The notes under the pieces were generated by a model. It worked only from the letters and a program-made list of their open reading frames with translations, did no database searches and was not told where the DNA came from. The position numbers and the translations under genes were made by a program. From positions 38,578,759-38,642,758 of the forward strand of contig NC_087063.1 in assembly GCF_963678635.1 (NCBI RefSeq): a DNA stretch of 64,000 nt, given 5' to 3'. This DNA comes from Symsagittifera roscoffensis. Its lineage: Eukaryota > Xenacoelomorpha > Acoela > Convolutidae. This document shows, piece by piece, positions 34,871 to 47,809 of the stretch. Position 1 is the stretch's first letter. Each line of letters starts with the position of its first letter.

Positions 34871-35950
34871 ACGAGCAAGTAACTTAGCCTTTTCTCTGGC
34901 AAAAATTCTGGCAACAAAAACATCCTGACAATAAATTCATCTTCATATTTAGAAGAGGCCAAAGAAATTATCAGAAGGCCAAAACGGATCACTAAATAGG
35001 TGTCCATATATTTGGTGGAGTTTGCAGTGCCTGTTTATTGGGGCGCAAAGTACTGCTACACTCAAACTCTGTTAGTATACAATTTTTTCACTTTGCATTT
35101 TCTTTGTTTTTCATTATGTTGAAATCTTAAAAATTTGTCCTTAGCGGAATTCAAAATGTGTTCATCTATTTTTTTATCCTAGTCATAGCCAATAGTATTC
35201 TCTAGGGCCCAATGTTCTTAAAATTTCAATCTTTCGGACCCTAGTTTCGAAAAAATTGGTAAAATATGACCAAATTCCTTGTTTTTTGGTAAATTTTAGA
35301 GGTCTGGGTTGGGGTGCGATTTTTTCTCATGTTGACGTTCTGGGGCTGTTTTTATTAATTAATCTGGTTCTTGTAGGCTAGATTTTGCGTCTCGCAAAAT
35401 AGATTTCTCGATTTTTCGAAAAGTTGTAAAATTTGACCTACAAAGTCCATTAAATCTAAGAAACCAGAAGACAGTGAAAGAAAATCAAGAAGCAGACGGC
35501 CACGAATTTCAAAGGCTGAAAAACTACGAACTGACTGACTGATCTAGTTGAAGAAACACTTGAAGGAAGTGAATTCAAGATGCGCACCTCCAACTACACT
35601 CTCTTCACGCTCACAACAGTTGGTCTAGATTAGTTAAAATGCTTTAACAAATCCAGACTGCAGTAAATTGTGCAGTAAATCGATAAAGATAATAAAGCAA
35701 CACCCGAAAAACAAAACACATAAAAAGACAATGATAGGATCAAAAAGAAAAAAAAAAGTAGAAAAAGAAAGCATAAAATAGGCTAACAATGTTAATAGCA
35801 ACAACAACGGGAACAACAATAACAACAAATACGGCAATAGGCACAAAGACATCATTAGGCACATCGACAGCACACAGGTCAACAGCAACAGCCCCTGTCG
35901 CTGCTCTGCCCACAGTACCAATTCCACATTCATTAGTCTCGCTAACAAAC
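34871..35950. other. Non-coding, with a simple AAC-rich stretch
   Basis: 35780-35900 is rich in ACAAC/ACAGC triplets, giving spurious Thr/Ala ORFs on plus and Val/Leu ORFs on minus. No gene supported. Confidence 0.4.
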
Positions 35951-35954
35951 AAAT

Positions 35955-36596
35955 TTTGGAGATTCATTACTAGAAAGTTTGGTAGATTTTGAATCTTTGA
36001 TTAGAAGCATAATAGACGTCACAGGAGTAGCTAGACCATAACAAGTAGGTTATCTCAAGTTACACTTAAAAGATTCACTACAGTTTTTCCACAATCTTGA
36101 TGCAGCAACCAAAACCGATGTAGATTTAAATTTACAGGCTCTTAAAAACCATTTTTGTAATCCTAAGCTTAGAGAACTACACCAACTCAAGTTAGAAAAT
36201 TTGAAATTTAGGCAAAAAGAGGAACAACCAGAAAAGTTTTTAGTCAAACTTCTAAACTTAGCCTTACATGCATTTTCAGACCCAATACCGCTACCAATTA
36301 CACCGGCAGCATGTACCGACACTACTGAATTTGCTCGTGAAGCAGCAGAACATCAGGCAAACAGAGATAGGCAAAGATTTGCTGAACAAGAAAGAACTGG
36401 ATATGTAATGAGACTTTTTAAGAAAGGAATGCCGAACTACATAAGAGCTAAATTATTAGAAAAAGAAGACTCAAAGACATCTGTTCAATACCTTTGCACA
36501 ATAGCACGACAACAGTTAATTCTGAGAGAACTATGTCCAGTGGACGAATTGAATGGAATAAACGCTATTGAATCAAAATCCCACTCCTATAACCAT
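35955..36596 (+). pseudogene. gag: Gag capsid-like fragment
   Basis: A plus-strand frame, with an in-frame TAA near 36038, reads SLVDFESLIRSIIDV, then LHLKDSLQFFHNLD, LQALKNHF, then QKEEQPEKFLVKLLNLALHA and a helical region to 36596. Spacing and composition match the capsid region of LTR retrotransposon Gag (a helical domain with an EKFLVKLLNLA-like segment). There is no zinc knuckle because the frame is cut by the LTR-like repeat starting at ~36600. It is on the opposite strand from the env-like gene in the same unit. Confidence 0.5.
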
Positions 36597-36599
36597 GTC

Positions 36600-37139
36600 G
36601 TATCTCATTTTATTTATGTGAGGTCTCTGAAGGTTTCTCTGAGTATTACTGAAATTGTTATTTAGTCACTTTCCAAATGACGAGGAAAGTTCTATGCCCG
36701 AGAGATATATCGGATGTCGTTCAGGTCGCAGGGCGGTATTCCTCTTCAAAGCTCAAAAGACAGAGAAAAAAGTTAGGGCAGAGCTTTAAATCGAGTCAAG
36801 CTGGTCACTCTCGCGGATATCTCTCGAGTGATTTTACAAATTTTTTAAGCCAAGAGAAAATACTATTATTTACACTCATCAAATTTATTTAACAAAGTTA
36901 TCAGCAAATGTTGGCCACTCTGTTTTTCATCGCCAAGCATTTTTCGCAGTTTATTATTTGAGTTCATATGTTTACTTCCTGTTTCTTCATAAGGATGTTT
37001 GCTTGTCCCCTCGTTCACATCTTCTTGTTGTCTCACAGAAAATATAGTTAGTGTTCGTATATACCAAATAGGGCCTTGAAGTAATTTGGTTGAGTCAAAT
37101 AATGAATCACATCCATAAATGAAATTTAGGGACGTGACA
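36600..37139. repeat. LTR-like direct repeat, right
   Basis: Second copy of 30168-30709, same orientation, ending CGTGACA. Confidence 0.55.
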
Positions 37140-37689
37140 GTGCTGCTGTTGTTTATTAGTTCACTTCTGGTAAAATAAATCTGATCTTTTTCGTCATGTT
37201 CCAGTTTTTTGAAAAAAACGAGAAATTTAGGTCTGTATGAGTCTTTTTGACAATATAGTGTAACCTGTTTACCCGTTTTGTGCAGTTTGTGTGCGCAAAT
37301 ATGAAAACCTTTTATTTACTGGAAAGGTTATGTCTCTCCCCCCATTTGCGTTGAGAGATGGACGGAATTGCAGTGGTGGTTCAAAAGATTGATAGAAACG
37401 GAGGAAAAATAAATTAACAAACCTTTTTTAAAAGAAAGAGGCATCTACCCATTACCTTAAAAATTTTACCAAGGTCGGAAAGTATCTGAAAAAAAAGTTG
37501 AAATTAAATGACAAATAATTTAGCTGAGTTAATGATGACGTTTCAGTCTAAAAATTTCTTTATTTTACTTATGATACTGAAGATATTGATATAAAGATTT
37601 TTTTGTTTCTACGTTTTGAGTCTGTGTTTTAAAAAGAGTGTAGTAAAATCTACTTGCGGAAATCGGAGCAATTTAGATACATTTCGTGA
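37140..37689. other. AT-rich DNA, nothing recognised
   Basis: No feature supported. Confidence 0.35.
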
Positions 37690-38700
37690 ATTCGAATTTA
37701 TACCGGGTAAAAGTGCTGTTCTGGTGTGTTAGCAGGTGTGAGCATGTTCTGATCAGGTATGGTCATGAATCCTGCAGGTATGAGCATGTTCAGCTCAGGA
37801 ACTATTATGCTCAGTTCAGCATGATCATGTATCTTACCGGTGTGAGCATAATCAATTCAGGTGTGATCATGTATCCTGCGGGTGTGAGCATATTCAGATC
37901 AGGCGTTATAATGTATCCTACAGGTGTGAGCATATTCAGTTCAGGCATGATCATGTATCCTGCAGGTTTGAGCATGTTCAGTTCAGGTATGATCATGTAT
38001 CCTGCAGGTGTGTGAGTGTTCAGTTCAGTCATGATCATGTATCCTGCAGATGTGAGCATGTTCAGTTCAGGTATGATCTTGTATCCTGCAGGTGTGAGCA
38101 TATTCAGTTCAGGCATGATCATGTATTCTGCAGGTGTGAGCTTGTTCAGTTCAGGTATGATCATGTATCCTGCAGGTGTGTGTATGTTCAGTTCAGTCAT
38201 GATCAAGTATCCTGCAGATGTGAGCATGTTCAGTTCAGATATGATCTTGTATCCTGCAGGTGTGAGCATATTCAGTTCAGGCATGATCATGTAACCTGCA
38301 AGTGTGAGCATAATCAGTCCAAGCATGAACATGTATCCTGCAGGTGTGAGCATGTTCAGTTCAGGCATGATCATGTATCCTGCAGGTGTGAGCATGTTCA
38401 GTTCAGGTATGATCATGTATCCTGCAGGTGTGTGAAAGTTCAGTTCAGTCATGATCATGTATCCTGCAGATGTGAGCATGTTCAGTTCAGGTATGATCTT
38501 GTATCCTGCAGGTGTGAGCATAATCATTTTAGGCATGATCATGTAACCTGCAGGTGTGAGCATAATCAATTCAAGCATGAACATGTATCCTGCAGGTGTG
38601 AGCATGTTCAGTTCAGGTATGATCATGTATCCTGCAAGTGTGAGCATGTTCAGTTCAGGCATGATCATGCATCCTGCAGGTGTGAGCATATATTCAGTTA
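37690..38700 (+). repeat. 42-bp minisatellite, ~23 units
   Basis: The unit contains TGAGCATGTTCAGTTCAGG and ATGATCATGTATCCTGCAGG, with substitutions that fall into alternating subtypes suggesting higher-order duplication. Because 42 is divisible by 3 and the unit lacks stops in several frames, long ORFs appear on both strands (312 codons minus, 229 codons plus). There is no sign that either is a gene. Confidence 0.9.
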
Positions 38701-39288
38701 GCACACCTGATACAGCTTCGTGCATGCCGAAAAAAGATATGCTGCGCATCCGTAACAGACATGAATTTTATGAATTTTGTATGATTTTACAATGATCAGA
38801 TACGATTATGGCCAAAAACTTTGGTAGCTGTACATTACTCCAGCAGACAAAAAAGGAATCCATCGGAGGCAGTCGACTAAAGTCCAATTTTGGTCACAAA
38901 ACATGATTTAGTCAAATTTTTTGGGAACAAGTTTTTGCGTTCAAAGAAAAGAATAGAACATGAGCTTATACGCTATTTGATTTCACAAAAAATAGGTTGT
39001 CGATTGAGGTGGTTATGAAATTGATTAAAGGAATAGTCTCCAATCTACTTTATAGGTAAAATAATACAGGGTTTAGCAAAACCACTCCATTTTGATTCAC
39101 ATTACATTTTTCAGAACAAACTAAACTTGTTTGGATTTTCAACTCAAGCTCGTGAAAGACTTTCAACTTTTTATCAAACCAAAAGGACTACAAAAAAAAA
39201 GTGGAGATACACAGTCTAGCTAGACTACAATTCTCTTTCCAATTGTTTTCCCAGTATATATCATTGGTTGAATGGTTTCATTACGAGG
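38701..39288. other. Nothing recognised
   Basis: AT-rich with no supported feature. Confidence 0.35.
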
Positions 39289-39560
39289 TCAAACTGTGCT
39301 TTCTGTGCATTGTAAGCGGACTCCACAACAGCCCCAAATCAGCTTAGTCGCGGAATCCGCAACATTGCTACATTTCTTTGATCTTTTTTGGTGTTTTGGA
39401 TTTGCGGAATCCAGACAGTTTGTGGAATCCACAAACAAATAATGAGACATGTGTATAGTTGAGCTGTTGCGGAAACCGCAAACTGTAAGTGGCAGCTGCA
39501 AATTGTAAGTGGAATCCGCAAATTGTAAGTGGAATCTGCTTTTTGTTTGCGGTTTCCATT
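39289..39560 (+). repeat. GCGGAATCC(A/G) repeat cluster
   Basis: Motifs such as TTGCGGAATCC, GTGGAATCCACAAAC and GTAAGTGGAATCCGCAAATT recur. The same motif reappears at 42890-42965 and 44415-44520 at the ends of the tandem units, so it belongs to that repeat system. Confidence 0.6.
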
Positions 39561-40899
39561 TACATACTTGTATGTATAGTAGCGTTTAAAACTAGCCAAA
39601 CGTTCGATCGCAATTTCTGTCAAACACCCAACTTCGATCTCAAATCCTGTCGAACATACCCAACTTCGATCTCAATTCCTGTCAATCATACACAACTTTA
39701 ATCTCACTTTCTACAAACACTTAACCTCGATCTCAAATCCTGTCATTTATCTTAATTCCTGCCAACTGAACAAACGGAAGTAAACTTATTCATCAGTTCA
39801 TTTCAGGCTATTCAATTAGAATAAAAAAGTTTCAAAATTGCCAATTTGAAGTAATTTCAAATTACGAAACCAGAATATAGTTTGATAAGTCAACGTTTTC
39901 AGGACTATATATTCGTGTTTTTTGACATTAAAATTTAATTCTGCAGTAATTCAAGTTTTGGGATTTTTTATCTAAGACTAATTTACTCAAATTAGTTAAA
40001 AAGATCATTTACTCACTGTGAACAAAATACTTCAAAAAAATAATTGGTTCCCACGACCAATTTAGACAGGTCTGTTTAATTTTCAGACCTTAACCCATAA
40101 TGAAAACGGTAAAGATAGTACAGAAAATTAGAAAACGGTTAAATTCGAAAGCTCATATAAAAACAAACATTCATAACAAACAGTAAACAGTTCAAGTAGT
40201 TCTTTTTCCATGACGGCTTCCAAAGAACAGCTGCCTCTTAGTTGAGTTTAAAAACAGACAAGGTAAAAATTCTTATGTCTTACCACTAGCCGGAAAAATA
40301 TAAGGACTCGGAACAATCAAGAAAAAATTACTTTCATGCACAAACAAAATTGCAAAATTTTCAAGTTGGTAAAGACAAATGGCCCCTTGAACTAGTCTAT
40401 TTGCTACTTACATACGGACTGGACTCTCAGGAATTTGTCAAACGCAAAGCACTAAAAGATATAGCAAAGAGCCGAACTTATTGAAATAACAAAATAAAAA
40501 AAATTTTCGATTGGAACGACCATCATATCAAAACACAGGAAAGCTCATGTAGAAAACTTACGCTGACTCAGTAGTGCACACGTCTAGAAAACAAAATGAA
40601 AAATTTTGAACAAACAATTCAAGTTTTTATGTTTTGAGACTATTAATTTTTGGCCGGTTTCTATCTATTCAACTAAAAAGGTGACCGACCAAATTTTGTA
40701 CATGGTTAAACCCAACTATAAGTTTAATTGACCCATGCAAAAAAAAGAAAGATTTCGTCCGTAAAAATTTATACTTTCAGGATTCTGAACATCTAATAAA
40801 AAAAAACTTAAACAAAAAGATTGGTGACACTCTAAAAAAACAACCACGTATCAAAAAACTGAAAAAAAATCAACCACCAAATTTTAAACTCCGAACTAC
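39561..40899. other. AT-rich DNA with a short CTTCGATCTCAA repeat
   Basis: 39600-39760 holds four to five imperfect copies of CAACTTCGATCTCAAATCCTG. The rest shows nothing. Confidence 0.4.
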
Positions 40900-43800
40900 T
40901 CTAAAATGGTTGTTTTTGATATTAAGTAACCCTTTGACTTCAAAACTTGTTAAAAATTGACCTCATTTTACCGACACTCCAGATGATTAATTTTTCAAAT
41001 TTTTCAGAAAAAAATGGCCTCATCTTCATTTCATAATGGCAAAAAAATCACCTATAAAATCAAAAAATTTTAAAAAAAATAGTTTTGTGACAAGGGTATG
41101 CTGAAAAAATGTTGAACGAACCACACCCCCCTCTCTCCCAAGGCAAGCAATAAACACCCTAAAAATTAAGTTTTAGTAATAAAAAAACCTTATTTTGAAG
41201 CAAAAACGAATTTTTTTTGATCATACATCCCACTATCTGTTCCATAAAAAAGTTCTGGCAAGCTTTGAGCAAGATCCAAAATTATTTGAGACGGGGCAAT
41301 TCCTTGAGAATAAGATAATCAGAGCTCTAAATTTGTTTCATAATTGTGAGATAGCTATTGAGAAAGATTTGAATAGCTTAATCATGATTTCACTCTGTCA
41401 TCTCATCTTAAAAATTAACTTCATAAATTGAATTCACGCTCCCAAATACTGAATTTCAAATACTGAATCCCAAATACTGACTCTCAATTATTGAATCCCA
41501 GATACTGACCTAATGCGGCGTATTTCTTCAGGACTCTGTCATCTCATCCCAAATACCATCTTCATGATTTGAATTAACGCTCCCAAATACTAAATCTCAA
41601 ATACAAAATCCCAAATACTGAATCTCAATTACTGAATCCCAAATACTGCCTAACTCGGCAATAAGTCAACGCAATAATGAATTAACCCAATTACCGAATT
41701 GCCCCAATGATTTTTTTTCGGTGTTGTGTTTCCAAAACTAAGATCCCAAAAACTGCTTGCAGAGACTAAAGTGTGACAACCATCGAATTAATTAACCATT
41801 GTTTTAAGATTCGTTCGTAGTTTCCGCTGACAATGCTTAAGTCCTTGCTTTTAAATTCCGCAAGTGCATATGCAAGCTCAGTATGAAACAAATTTTGATG
41901 TTAAGTAAGACTTTGCCTTCAAAGCTTGTTGAAAATTGACCTCGTTTTACCGACACTCCAGATAATTAATTTTTCATCTTTTTGAGAAAAATGACCTTCT
42001 CGTCATTTCATAATGGCAAGAAATCACCTATGAAATTAATAAATATCAAACCAAAAATAGTTTTGTCACAAGGCTATGCTGGAAAAATGTGGAGCGATCC
42101 AACCCCCACCTCCAAAACAAGCACAAAACAAGCAAAAAACACCCTAAAAATTAGGTATTACTGAAAAAAACATTGTTTTGATAATAAAAACGAAATTTTT
42201 TGATCATACATCCCACTAGCTGCTCCATAAAAAATTCTGTCAAGCTTTGAGCAAGATCCATAATTATTTGAGACGGGAAAATTCCTTGTGAATAAGACAT
42301 TCAGAGCTCTAAATTTGTTTCATAATGAGATAGCTATTGAGAAAGATTTGAATAGCTAACTCATGGTTTCACTCTGTCATCTCATCTTAAATAGTATCTT
42401 AATAAATTGAGCTCACGCTCCCAAATACTGAATCTCAAATACTGAATCCCAAATACTGACTCTCAAATATTGAATCATAAATACTGACCCAATGCGGCGA
42501 TATTTCTTCAGGACTCTGTCATCTCATCCCAAATACCATCTTCATGATTTGAATCAACGCTCCCAAATACTAAATCTCAAATACAAAATCCCAAATACTG
42601 AATCTCAATTGCTGAATTCCAAATACTGCCTAATTCGGCGATATGTCAACCCAATAATGAATTAACCCAATTACCGAATTCACCCAATGATTTTTTTCGG
42701 TGTTGTGTTTCCAAAACTAAGATCCCAAAAACTGCTTTCAGAAACTAAAGTTCGACATCCATCGAAATAATTAACCAATGTTTTAAGTTTTTTCGTGGAT
42801 TCCGCTGACAATGCTTAAGTCCTTGCTTTTAAATTCCGCATGAGCATATGCAAGTCTAATAATAAACAAAATCTGAATTCCTTTTCAGATTGCGGAATCG
42901 ATTTACATTTGCGGATTCCACTTCTATTTTGTGGAACCCACTTACAGTTGCGGTAACTAACTTCAAAAATTGAATTCACGCTCCCACATACTGAATCTCA
43001 AATACTGAATCCCAAATACTGACTCTCAATTATTGAATGCCAGATACTGACCTAATGCGGCGTATTTCTTCGGGACTCTGTCATCTCATCCCAAATACCA
43101 TCTTCATGATTTGAATTAACGCTCCCAAACACTAAATCTCAAATTCAAAGTTTAAAATACTGAATCTCAATTACTGAATCCCAAATACTGCCTAACTCGT
43201 CAATACGTCAACGCAATAATGAATTAACCCAATTACTGAATTAACCCAATGATTTTTTTTCGGTGTTGTGTTTCCAAAACTAAGATCCCAAAAACTGCTT
43301 GCAGAGACTAAAGTGTGACAACCATCGAATTAATTAACCAATGTTTTAAGATTCGCTCGTAGTTTCCGCTGACAATGCTTAAGTCCTTGCTTTTAAATTC
43401 CGCAAGTGCATATGCAAGCTCAGTATGAAACAAATTTTAATATTAAGTAACACTTTGCCTTCAAAAACTTGTTAAAAATTGACCTCGTTTTACCGACACT
43501 CCAGATAATTAATTTTTCATCTTTTTGAGAAAAATCACCTTCTCTTCATTTCATAATGGCAAGAAATCACCTATAAAATTAATAAATATCAAACAAAAAT
43601 AGTTTGTCACAAGGCTGGAAAAATGTGGAGCGATCCAACCCCCACCTCCAATACAAGCAAAAAAACACCCTAAAAAATAGGTTTTAGTAAAAAAAAACAT
43701 TGTTTTGATAATAAAAACGAAATTTTTTGATCATACATCCCACTAGCTGCTCCATAAAAAATTCTGTTAAGCTTTGAGCAAGATCCATAATTATTTGAGA

Positions 43801-44500
43801 CGGGACAATTCCTTGAGAATAAGACATTCAGAGCTCTAAATTTGTTTCATAATGAGATAGCTATTGAGAAAGATTTGAATAGCTAACTCATGGTTTCACT
43901 CTGTCATCTCATCTTAAATAGTATCTTAATAAATTGAGCTCACGCTCCCAAATACTGAATCTCAAATACTGAATCCCAAATACTGACTCTCAAATATTGA
44001 ATCATAAATACTGACCCAATGCGGCGATATTTCTTCAGGACTCTGTCATCTCATCCCAAATACCATCTTCATGATTTGAATCAACGCTCCCAAATACTAA
44101 ATCTCAAATACAAAATCCCAAATACTGAATCTCAATTGCTGAATCCCAAATACTGCCTAATTCGGCGATATGTCAACCCAATAATGAATTAACCCAGTTA
44201 CCGAATTCACCCAATGATTATTTTCGGTGTTGTGTTTCCAATACTAAGATCCCAAAAAATGCTTTCAGAAACTAAAGTTCGACATCCATCGAATTAATTA
44301 ACCAATGTTTTAAGTTTTTTCGTGGATTCCACTGAGAATGCTTAAGTCCTTGCTTTTAAATTCCGCAAGAGCATATGCAAGTCTAATAATAAACAAATTC
44401 TGAATTCCTTTTCAGATTGCGGAATCGACTTACATTTGCGGATTCCACTTATATTTTGTGGAACCCACTTACAGTTGCGGAAACCAGAACAACTAGCTAT
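40900..44500 (+). repeat. Higher-order tandem array (~0.98 and ~1.54 kb periods)
   Basis: The marker TTTTACCGACACTCCAGAT occurs near 40968, 41945 and 43487, and CACGCTCCCA(A/C)ATACTG near 41432, 42414, 42970 and 43940. A basic unit of ~980 bases is present. A larger ~1.54 kb unit (41428-42965 and 42966-44500) is duplicated in tandem and ends each time in the GCGGAATCC segment. Inside each unit is a shorter repeat of CAAATACTGAATC(C/T). No coding capacity. Confidence 0.75.
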
Positions 44501-45609
44501 ATTTGCTTGTTGCGAAATTCGCAACAAATTAAATGTGCCGACAAAAATTACGTTACAAGTATATGTACGCGGAATCCACGTAAATCTTGTAAGTCGAACA
44601 CTTACATTTTGGAACATGTTTAAATAGTTGTCTCTGGAATCCAGGAACATACAGACACAAAAATATTCCCCTATCCAGTGCAGTTTGACCTCGTAATGTT
44701 CCAAAATAAATTGGGGAAACATAATTAAAGTTTTCAGTTTGCTGCTAATACATTTTTAGTTTATGCAAATGATAATTTGTCTGATCAAAAACGAACATAC
44801 AAAATGCTTTCAGCTCCCTACCGTGGTTTTTCCTCAATCAAATTGATGATTTTTGCAGACAAAACATATATAATCAGGTTAGAGATTACTTCAGAATCAT
44901 TTGGTTTACATTTTTTTCAAATTGAAGATTCAGCCCGCTACTTGGCTTTATAATCGTCGAAAAAGTTGTTCTGTAAACGACTTTAATAAGCGTCTACGCA
45001 AATTGGTTTGCAAAACATGATCAAAATACATCTTCTGGCTTAAGCTACCCTCAATGGCGCGTATTTTTTAAATTGAAATTTTAGTTTTGTCCGACCATTT
45101 TTTGCTGACTGAAAAATTCTCATCTGTTAACTGAAGTCTTTCAGCTGAACTAGTCGCTGAACAACTACTCGCTGAAAAACAGAACCTGCCGCTGAACAAC
45201 AGATTGCAAACGGTGCGCAGTGGACGATCATACTAAAGTCAGAATTTTTAATTACTCGAGCATAAGCAAAGAATTTGAACCGATTAATGTAAAAGCTGAA
45301 GACGATCAAAAAAGTCGAAATACAAAACCAAAATAAATCATTTATTTTACTTTACATTAAATTGAACAAGTGCCATAAACAAAATTTTTCTGGTTTCTTA
45401 TTTGCATCATTATCAATTTGTAATACGATTTAGGAGCCAGTTTGGATTGCCCTTATCTTTATAACGTTGATTGGTAAAATTTGGTTTAAAAAAATATACT
45501 TGAACCTCCAGTTTAAGTTGAAGATTCATATGTTTTTCACTAAGGTGACTAGATTTAACTCATTTTGGCATTTATTGCCCAAAGACGAAAGAACTTTTGA
45601 AGACTTTCA
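44501..45609. other. Nothing recognised except a small CTGAACAA repeat
   Basis: Near 45140-45200, GCTGAACAACTA-like units are repeated three to four times. ORFs here are short and unconvincing. Confidence 0.4.
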
Positions 45610-45857
45610 AAGCAAAGCGACAAGAGACTAGCAAATACAGTGCTGATTTAAATTAACCGGACAAAACGCGTTAAAATTGAAATTTAAAAGGCATTTTTCT
45701 CTAATTGGGTTGAGTTTAGGTGATAACTTATGAAGACAAAACTTGCTTAAAATTTAAGCAAATTTAATATGGTGTAATTTGTTTTGCGAAATTCGGGTCC
45801 GAAATTTTACCTCAAAAATGGGTCATTTTGGCTTTTCTTAGTGAGTTAGGACCGAAG
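45610..45857 (-). repeat. Dispersed repeat R, copy 2 (insertion target)
   Basis: In reverse complement this runs CTTCGGTCCTAACTCACTAAG ... CCGGTTAATTTAAATCAGC, the fuller version of the repeat at 813-828 plus 1744-1838. Copy B of the giant LTR element begins exactly at its edge. Confidence 0.5.
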
Positions 45858-46334
45858 TGTAACTCATAGAGTAATTTCGGATAGGGTACACCGTCTGCTC
45901 GTCACGCTATCTTATTTTCGGCCGGATAGATTCGTGCAACTTCTTAGTCTAATACCGATCCTAATCTTACTCTTATACTATCTAGTCTCAGGTTGTTTAA
46001 CTAGTCTCTGCTAGGCTCAATAGATCTAGGGTATACTGGTTTATTGCGGCTGCTGAAGTGCTCGGGAGAGTCCAACTAATTTCTAAGTTAAATTCAAATC
46101 TCTCTGGTGCTGAAATTACAAGTAACTTCAGCACTTACAAATAAGTGGGTTGTTAGTTAGATGGATCATGATTGGTTAATATTAAATACTTTACATTGGT
46201 AAAACATTTAATTTATCCAATCATAAAATATAGTTTAGATCAGGTTCCACCCATCCGGGTTTTACAGAGTTTTTTAGAACAGTTCTTCTGTAATTCAAGG
46301 GTGGATGATGGACGTTGGTATTTGGCGAACATCA
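45858..46334 (-). repeat. 3' LTR of copy B (boundaries inferred)
   Basis: Mirror of 336-812: TATA-like box at 46224-46232, AATAAA at 46040-46045, hairpin at 46107-46134, ending TTACA at 45858. No mismatch to copy A was noticed. The upstream limit is uncertain, as in copy A. Confidence 0.55.
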
Positions 46335-47809
46335 TAATTTTCTTTCGCTTCTTCTTGTGACAACGACTGAGTCTCTGCAACAAAGTCAATTCTGATTCCA
46401 GAATGGTTGGCTATGTCAGGTTTTTCTGTTCTGCGTGGAGAACTTCTTTTGTGTATGATCTAGTTTGGGAATGGCGTGGAGATTGTGCGTGGAGGGGATG
46501 CCTGGTTACTCGGATCTGTACGTATACTTGAACATCGAGGTGGTCATTGGTCTAGTTCAATGAAGTCCTTTTCTGCGAAGTCAAGTCGTACTCTAAATCC
46601 TTTGAGTTGTGATTGTGAGCGGCATATCGATTGTAGTTGGTCATTCTCTCTCGAGTGTAGTGAGGTCGTCTTGTCTTTTGATGTTCGTCCTTGGTGTTGT
46701 ATTCTGATCTATATATTGCATCATGTGATTTTACATTTTATAAAACTTTTATTAGTTTTAATATTTTTTAATAATGATTTTAGTTAGTTGTTTTCACAAA
46801 AGCTTTTTGTTTTAGTTCGGTTATTTTGAAGAGTTACTCACCCTTGAGTAGCTCTTATTAAAAATAAAGGTGTGGTCACAAAGCGTGGATGTAGCGCGGT
46901 GGGTTAGGCCGGCTATAGAGCATGCTCAGGACGTCCTTCCTGGTGGGTTAGGCCAGGTGTGGGAGTATGATTTCATGCGGTTTTTGTGAGGGGTCCTGTT
47001 ATGTGACAACGTTTTATGTTGGGTTTGTTGTGGTTTTTCTTATGTTTCGTTGGTTGTGTCCTTTTTTCAAAAATCAAATTGTTTGTGGTATGGGTTTGTC
47101 TTTCGACTTTTTTGTGTTTTATTATTTCTTTCTAAGACTGTGTAATAGTCTTCAAAAGAATAAAATATCCAGTTTTAAACTGGGTTAATCCGGTTTGGGT
47201 ACCGTTGGTTTCCTTTTCTTAGTCATGCTGTTATTCTATGATTTGTGGTATTTAGTAAGCTGCGTTGGTTAGTTTTGTTTAGTATATGATTCCTTTCCAA
47301 CCGGGTTAAAGGAAAGTTTGAAACATGTTATTGTATGTTAGAGTTGTTGAGTGTGAAAACTTGAAACTGAAATTCATTATTTTAAACAATTCTTCGTGGG
47401 CGAGCTGTGCGAGTGTGGATAGAATTTCTGTGCGAATGAATGAAAATATCAAAAGGTTAGTACTGCAATTGCATTTTATTAATTTACTACATAGAATTTA
47501 GAAATTTACTGCTAGTTATGGGGGAATGTTAAGATACAAATTTTCATCATATGTAGATTTACTGCTTTTGGGGGAAAATTTTATAAATTAATTTACTGCA
47601 TTGGTATTATATTTATTTAATTGTTGGTGCAAAAGTTTAATAGGGTCTTAAACAGTTTTGAAGAAGTTTGCTATTTTTTATTTTTCTTTTGTGAATTTTT
47701 CAGATGATCTAGGATGAAGGCTAAAAATCTAAAGAAAACATGAATAAAGAATGGTGAGTTTTTAATATTGTAATTAATTAGTAATATTTACTTAATTCAT
47801 ACTTACCTG
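46335..47809 (-). other. 3' untranslated region of copy B
   Basis: About 1.5 kb without a credible ORF lies between the 599-residue gene and the LTR, including the purine run at 46338-46356. At 46880-46990 a GC-rich block contains GGTGGGTTAGGCC twice and an AGGACGTCCT palindrome, which could fold in RNA. Near 47510-47620, ATTTACTGC followed by a TTTTGGGGGAAA-like motif is repeated. Confidence 0.5.

Larger units (their letters stand above)
30168..37139. mobile_element. Composite, broken LTR-type unit
   Basis: Two direct repeats of ~540 bases (30168-30709 and ~36600-37139) bracket 5.9 kb. The enclosed env-like gene is on the minus strand next to the left repeat, as expected if the element reads right to left. 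The gag-like fragment beside the right repeat is on the plus strand and does not fit that orientation. No pol is seen. Either the unit was rearranged or a second element was nested and cut off by the right repeat. Confidence 0.5.

Noticed and set aside
35634-35967. Leu/Val-rich hydrophobic minus ORFs
   Set aside because: They are the antisense of an ACAAC/ACAGC-rich simple stretch.
37811-38749. 312-codon minus ORF (and 229-codon plus ORF)
   Set aside because: Product of a 42-bp tandem repeat with no stop in the unit; no start context or conserved coding bias seen.
41400-44200. CRISPR-like array
   Set aside because: The CAAATACTGAATC repeats are adjacent and degenerate without unique spacers, and the DNA is eukaryotic.
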